From positions 1 through 10,022 of the forward strand of contig JBMZCX010000084.1 of assembly GCA_049613795.1 (NCBI GenBank): a stretch of 10,022 bases of DNA. Reading direction: 5' to 3'. The translations under genes and the position numbers were made by a program. Origin of the DNA: Thalassotalea_B sp049613795. Its GTDB lineage: Bacteria > Pseudomonadota > Gammaproteobacteria > Enterobacterales > Alteromonadaceae. Below the pieces are notes generated by a model. It did not search any database and was not told where the DNA came from. It saw only the letters and a list, made by a program, of their open reading frames with translations. Of the stretch, positions 7,266-10,022 are shown piece by piece (the first letter of the stretch is position 1; the number at the start of each line of letters is the position of its first letter).

Positions 7266-7865
7266 TCAAGGGTTTAGCGTGAATTCACCTTTTCTAAAAA
7301 ATAACACATCGCCAGGAGCGTATTTATTTTCTAAAATATCAAGCACATGTTTCGATAATTCACTACATGGCATAACGTTAGCGTTGGAAAGGTTCAAATT
7401 ATCTCTAAATTTAGTATCAATTGCCCCTGGGCATAGGCAATAAACGGCAAAACCGTCATTAGCAAAGCACTTTGACGTGGTAACAACAGCCGCTTTAGAT
7501 GCGCAATAAGACGACCAATTGGGATAAGCATTGTAAGCGGCAGTAGACGAAATATTAATAATAATAGCGTTAGGGTTATTTAATAAGACGGCTTTCGTTG
7601 TTAAATAAGTACCGATTAAATTTACATTAATATCATTTATCCACTGTTCGGTATCAGAAGTTAGAATACGTTCAGGGTGAATACAGCCTGCATTATTAAT
7701 TAATACATCACAGGGCGTATTATTAAAATAGTCGGAAACCATTGCTTTATTGGTAATATCAAGTTCACTACGTGCTGGCGTGAGTATAGTAAATTGTGAG
7801 CTATAATTTTTTGTAAAGTCTTTTGCCCAATCGCCCGCGCCACCTGTAATTACAATATTAGTCAT
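7266..7865 (-). CDS. Short-chain dehydrogenase/reductase (SDR) of the polysaccharide cluster
   Basis: A compact NAD(P)-dependent oxidoreductase of 199 residues (classical SDRs are about 250). Visible are the N-terminal nucleotide fold (VITGGAGDWA, residues 5-14), NNAG (57-60), the strand ending ISST with probable catalytic Ser107, Y120 and K124 in SYCASK, and PGAIDT (146-151). The glycine motif is unusual: where TGxxxGxG is expected, the protein has D12 and A14 in place of the last two glycines. The frame is open 15 codons upstream (to 7910), but the ATG at 7865 begins the conserved strand. From that start the gene overlaps the preceding nucleotidylyltransferase gene by 8 nt (ATGACTAA), implying coupled translation. 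The pairing suggests it makes or modifies the polyol that is then CDP-activated, for example by reducing a keto-sugar phosphate, as the SDR domain of Haemophilus Acs1/Bcs1 does for ribitol phosphate. That substrate assignment is an inference. Confidence 0.85.
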   Translation of the reverse strand: MTNIVITGGAGDWAKDFTKNYSSQFTILTPARSELDITNKAMVSDYFNNTPCDVLINNAGCIHPERILTSDTEQWINDINVNLIGTYLTTKAVLLNNPNAIIINISSTAAYNAYPNWSSYCASKAAVVTTSKCFANDGFAVYCLCPGAIDTKFRDNLNLSNANVMPCSELSKHVLDILENKYAPGDVLFFRKGEFTLNP

Positions 7866-8310
7866 TTGAAATAATATCCGGATTTTGATGAACATCAGAG
7901 CTTTCAACAAGGTTGTTATATTGCTGAGCTATTTGGCTTTTTAAGTTTGAGCTACTAACGCCTGCACCGTAAGGAAAATAGAACACCTTAACACCTAAGT
8001 CGCGTAAGTAATCGTACTTACCTTTCCAGTCATCACCAATCACAAAAATGTCGATGTTTAAGTCTTTCACGCGTTCGGTATGCTCTAATGAGCGCTGTGG
8101 AATAACCACATCGGGGTATTTTAGCGCTGAGACGATGGCAATACGTTCTTCAAATGGAATTGAAGGGGGCTTTTTATAGCTGCATACAAGCTCGTCAGTA
8201 CTTACCCCTACAATTAATGTGTCGCCAAGCCCTGCACCATATTCGATCATTTTTAAATGGTTTCGATGGAATAAATCAAATGTTCCTGATACGTAAACGA
8301 CTGTTTTCAT
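7858..8310 (-). CDS. TagD-like nucleotidylyltransferase (glycerol-3-phosphate cytidylyltransferase family)
   Basis: Member of the HxGH nucleotidylyltransferase superfamily, expected to join CTP and a polyol phosphate to give a CDP-polyol plus pyrophosphate, in the cytoplasm. Across the core it lines up well with Bacillus TagD as I recall that sequence: GTFDLFH (9-15), LGDTLIVGVSTDE (28-40), FEERIAIVSALKYPDVVIP (53-71), and NIDIFVIGDDWKGKYDYL (85-102). Three normally conserved positions differ: HxGH is HRNH (N17), the TagD Arg63 position is K64, and the RTEGISTT segment is YGAGVSSS (Y114 for Arg113). The 150-residue protein is about 20 longer than TagD, with a polar tail. The ATG at 8310 has AGGA 7 nt upstream. 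It overlaps the SDR gene by 8 nt and lies 46 nt after wzi. Glycerol phosphate is the default substrate guess, but the changes leave room for another polyol or sugar phosphate. Confidence 0.85.
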   Translation of the reverse strand: MKTVVYVSGTFDLFHRNHLKMIEYGAGLGDTLIVGVSTDELVCSYKKPPSIPFEERIAIVSALKYPDVVIPQRSLEHTERVKDLNIDIFVIGDDWKGKYDYLRDLGVKVFYFPYGAGVSSSNLKSQIAQQYNNLVESSDVHQNPDIISND

Positions 8311-8356
8311 GGGTGATCCTGTTGTAAATTTTGTGAGTAATTAATCTTTATTAATT

Positions 8357-9883
8357 TTAAAGGTTTACTTCGGCGTTAAGGTAAAGGTTAACATCATTAC
8401 GGTCTTTAATATCGTTTTGATAAGTAGAACGGCTATAGCTGGAGCCTACCGTAAACCGCCAGTTTTTGTAACTGTGTTGCACTTTACTTGATAGCATTAT
8501 CAGATCTTCAGCAATTTCGGTCAGAGGATTACCAATAATAGGGTTACCTGGTGCTTTATCAAGGTTGTCGGTATTTAATTTAAGATGACGAAATTTAAGT
8601 GTTAAATTTGTATCTGCATTTATACTTGATATTGCACCAACAACCAGCGTAGTTGCATCGTTGTCATACAAACTGCCAAGTGTTCTTTGGTGGTAACGCA
8701 TGCCTGTTTTGTAAATATGGTGTTCGTAATAACAGTTGCCGTCTTTTACATTGTTCTTATCTTTACAGTCGGCAAAGGTTTCGGTGTATTCAACAAATAA
8801 AGTGGTCGGCTTTTGGAAAACACTAAAGTGACTGTCTACGCCTATTTGTACTTTAGGCTCAGTTAAGATACTGGTTGAATTACCTTTAGAACCTCCATCT
8901 TCAGCAAAATATTGCCCATAAATTGATACTGGCACGTCAAATAAGTTAACTGAATAACGTAAATCGTAGCCTGCTTGCTGATTACCGGGTTCATTTTCTT
9001 TATTAACGCCACACTCTAAACCGTCGTTGCCGCAATTATCTTTACCAATAAAAACATTCCAGAAAGTAGACGCGTTTTGCGGGCGATTTTCTCCTCCCCA
9101 TTGGGCTAAGCGGGTAATACCAACTTCTAAATTATCGAGCGGCTTAAAATTAAGGCGAAAGCCCCAAAGTAAGGTGTCTTTAATTACACGTTCATCATCC
9201 ATTACCCCCATAAATGAGGTTACTGTCCACGGAATTTCAATGTCGGTAAAGGGAATGCCAACAGGGATGGCTGATTTTCGTGAAATTGCTAGTGCAGGAA
9301 TTGGCCTAGCATTGTTAGTTAAGCTTAAGTTACTGTCCCAACCTTGACCCCACCAGCGATCTTGCATGCCGGCTGACAGTACCCAATTGCCAATAGACGC
9401 TGCCGCGTAACTACCGTCAAAGCGCGTATGGCTTTCGCCTTCAATAGGTGAATTGCTGTATTGCGTCGCTATTTTCATAGCGAATGAATCGCTGATAAAC
9501 GTTCTTTGCAACGAGATATTGTTTTTTGTTCTGAAGCTTTCGCCAAAACTGGTAAATCGCTTGTTTTTTAATGATAAATTAGCTTCTAGCTTCGTTAAGC
9601 TTTTTTGCGCGAGTTTAAGTTGGTGCTTAATATAACTAACAGCATCTTTATTGCGATCATTGAGTAAAGCGAATTCAATGTTATTAATATCTTTTGCGAT
9701 GTCAGCCCACATTAGCGGGTAGGTGGTTACTGGTGTTTTAATGTAACCTTGATCGGCCAGTAGCTGTATTTTTGCTTTAAGGAATATGTTTGAAGTATCT
9801 ATCCAAGGTTCCGCATTTACGGCGGTAATGCTTAATAGAAAGAGAGTGATACTTGTTAAATGTAAACGGCAATTGGAGAACAC
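8357..9883 (-). CDS. wzi: Capsule assembly Wzi-family outer-membrane protein
   Basis: Outer-membrane beta-barrel of the Wzi family, which in E. coli K30 binds and organises capsular polysaccharide at the cell surface. The 508-residue protein (E. coli Wzi is about 479) starts with a signal peptide, hydrophobic about residues 8-22, with likely cleavage after VNA (A24). A short helical region with QLLADQGYIKTP (about 41-52) follows, then alternating amphipathic strands to the end (YLNAEVNL). The family core is recognisable as AGMQDRWWGQGWDSNLSLTN, then ARPIPALAISR and a PWTVTSFMGVMDDER stretch. Two pairs of cysteines in long polar loops (DNCGNDGLECG and ADCKDKNNVKDGNC) may form disulfides outside the cell. 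The only usable start is GTG at 9883, because an in-frame TAA lies 18 nt upstream. The ribosome site is weak or distant (AAGG, 11 nt away) and falls inside an inverted repeat. It is the first of four co-directional genes of the cluster end visible here. Confidence 0.88.
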   Translation of the reverse strand: MFSNCRLHLTSITLFLLSITAVNAEPWIDTSNIFLKAKIQLLADQGYIKTPVTTYPLMWADIAKDINNIEFALLNDRNKDAVSYIKHQLKLAQKSLTKLEANLSLKNKRFTSFGESFRTKNNISLQRTFISDSFAMKIATQYSNSPIEGESHTRFDGSYAAASIGNWVLSAGMQDRWWGQGWDSNLSLTNNARPIPALAISRKSAIPVGIPFTDIEIPWTVTSFMGVMDDERVIKDTLLWGFRLNFKPLDNLEVGITRLAQWGGENRPQNASTFWNVFIGKDNCGNDGLECGVNKENEPGNQQAGYDLRYSVNLFDVPVSIYGQYFAEDGGSKGNSTSILTEPKVQIGVDSHFSVFQKPTTLFVEYTETFADCKDKNNVKDGNCYYEHHIYKTGMRYHQRTLGSLYDNDATTLVVGAISSINADTNLTLKFRHLKLNTDNLDKAPGNPIIGNPLTEIAEDLIMLSSKVQHSYKNWRFTVGSSYSRSTYQNDIKDRNDVNLYLNAEVNL

Positions 9884-9894
9884 AGAATATTTAG

Positions 9895-9898
9895 CCTT
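9895..9898 (-). promoter_or_regulatory. Weak, distant ribosome site of wzi within a repeat arm
   Basis: AAGG on the minus strand, 11 nt before the GTG start at 9883, longer than the usual 5-9 nt. It is the only Shine-Dalgarno-like sequence near this start. It lies inside the 12-bp repeat arm 9892-9903, so a transcript that also contains 9979-9990 could hide it in a helix. Confidence 0.45.
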
Positions 9899-9915
9899 AG
9901 CTTATTGAGACGGGT

Positions 9916-9944
9916 ATTTTATGATAGTAGATCAATATAGCCAA
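9916..9944 (-). promoter_or_regulatory. Candidate sigma-70 promoter for wzi and downstream genes
   Basis: On the minus strand a -35-like TTGGCT (9944-9939, 4/6) and a -10 TAAAAT (9921-9916, 5/6) are 17 nt apart. Initiation near 9909 would give a 5' leader of about 25 nt before the GTG of wzi. The -35 lies inside the 16-bp palindrome, which could therefore be an operator. Inferred from sequence match only; the cluster may also be transcribed from further upstream. Confidence 0.45.
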
Positions 9945-9968
9945 TAAATTATTTTATTGGCTATATTG
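9933..9968. repeat. Perfect 16-bp palindrome with 4-nt loop
   Basis: CAATATAGCCAATAAA (9933-9948) pairs exactly with TTTATTGGCTATATTG (9953-9968) around TTAT. It would fold into a stable hairpin in RNA from either strand. There is no T tract directly after it on either strand, so it is not a textbook terminator, although it may end transcription of a gene located beyond 10022. It overlaps the -35 of the candidate wzi promoter. Confidence 0.85.
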
Positions 9969-10022
9969 TTAACGAGTAAAGCTAAGGCTAGATTAGCCCC
10001 AGTTTTCCATTGATGACTTTTT

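Larger units (their letters stand above)
9892..9990. repeat. Outer inverted repeat, 12-bp perfect arms
   Basis: TAGCCTTAGCTT (9892-9903) and its exact reverse complement AAGCTAAGGCTA (9979-9990) enclose 75 bases that contain a second, stronger palindrome (9933-9968). The left arm holds the candidate ribosome site of wzi. It may be an mRNA structure, a cruciform-forming site or the remnant ends of a very small element. No flanking duplication was recognised. Confidence 0.75.

Noticed and set aside
7866..7910. N-terminal 15-residue extension of the SDR
   Set aside because: It lies within the nucleotidylyltransferase coding region, and the conserved nucleotide-binding strand begins right after the ATG at 7865.
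9027..9347. Plus-strand open frame of about 106 codons inside wzi
   Set aside because: It lies antisense to a well-supported gene, has no ribosome site or recognisable domain, and is best explained as a shadow of wzi codon usage.
9993..10022. Possible C-terminal end of another minus-strand gene (K-K-S-S-M-E-N-W-G-stop)
   Set aside because: Only about nine codons are visible. At least one other minus-strand frame is equally open there (ending GKLGLI-stop further down), so frame and identity cannot be chosen.

Overview
The window comes from a low-to-moderate GC marine-type gammaproteobacterium. The best guess is Alteromonadales (Colwellia/Thalassotalea/Pseudoalteromonas-like), judged from protein sequence style, an enteric-type leuABCD operon with a leuL attenuator, and a GspA/GspB type II secretion protein. 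No database search was possible, so the genus is an inference.

Layout. Positions 1-1050 (+) hold the 3' part of a gene joining the end of an ExeA/GspA-type AAA ATPase domain, one membrane segment, a long periplasmic linker and a GspB C-terminal domain. A bidirectional terminator (1094-1134) separates it from the convergent leucine operon. The leucine operon runs on the minus strand from 6104 to 1152: promoter, leader peptide leuL (5978-6040), transcription attenuator (5916-5946), then leuA, leuB, leuC, leuD. It encodes the full isopropylmalate route from 2-ketoisovalerate to 2-ketoisocaproate. The ~300-base stretch between leuA and the next gene is almost entirely a classic ribosome-mediated attenuation leader, and its mutually exclusive RNA hairpins can be read base by base.

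Positions 6184-9883 (minus strand) are the tail of a surface-polysaccharide (capsule) locus. In transcription order it holds a Wzi-family outer-membrane capsule protein, a TagD-like nucleotidylyltransferase, a short-chain dehydrogenase/reductase overlapping it by 8 nt, and a TagF/TagB-like CDP-glycerol glycerophosphotransferase. Together these suggest a polyol-phosphate (teichoic-acid-like) capsule or capsule decoration: the cytidylyltransferase and SDR make an activated CDP-alditol, the transferase adds it to the glycan, and Wzi holds capsule at the cell surface. The TagD-like protein departs from Bacillus TagD at several conserved positions, so the activated polyol need not be glycerol.

Upstream of wzi (9884-10022) are two nested perfect inverted repeats (16-bp and 12-bp arms) and a candidate promoter whose -35 box lies inside the inner palindrome. 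I see no RNA genes, CRISPR arrays or insertion sequences. The most unusual parts are the divergent CDP-polyol module, the GspA-GspB fusion and the nested palindromes before wzi. The rest is ordinary metabolism, well preserved.
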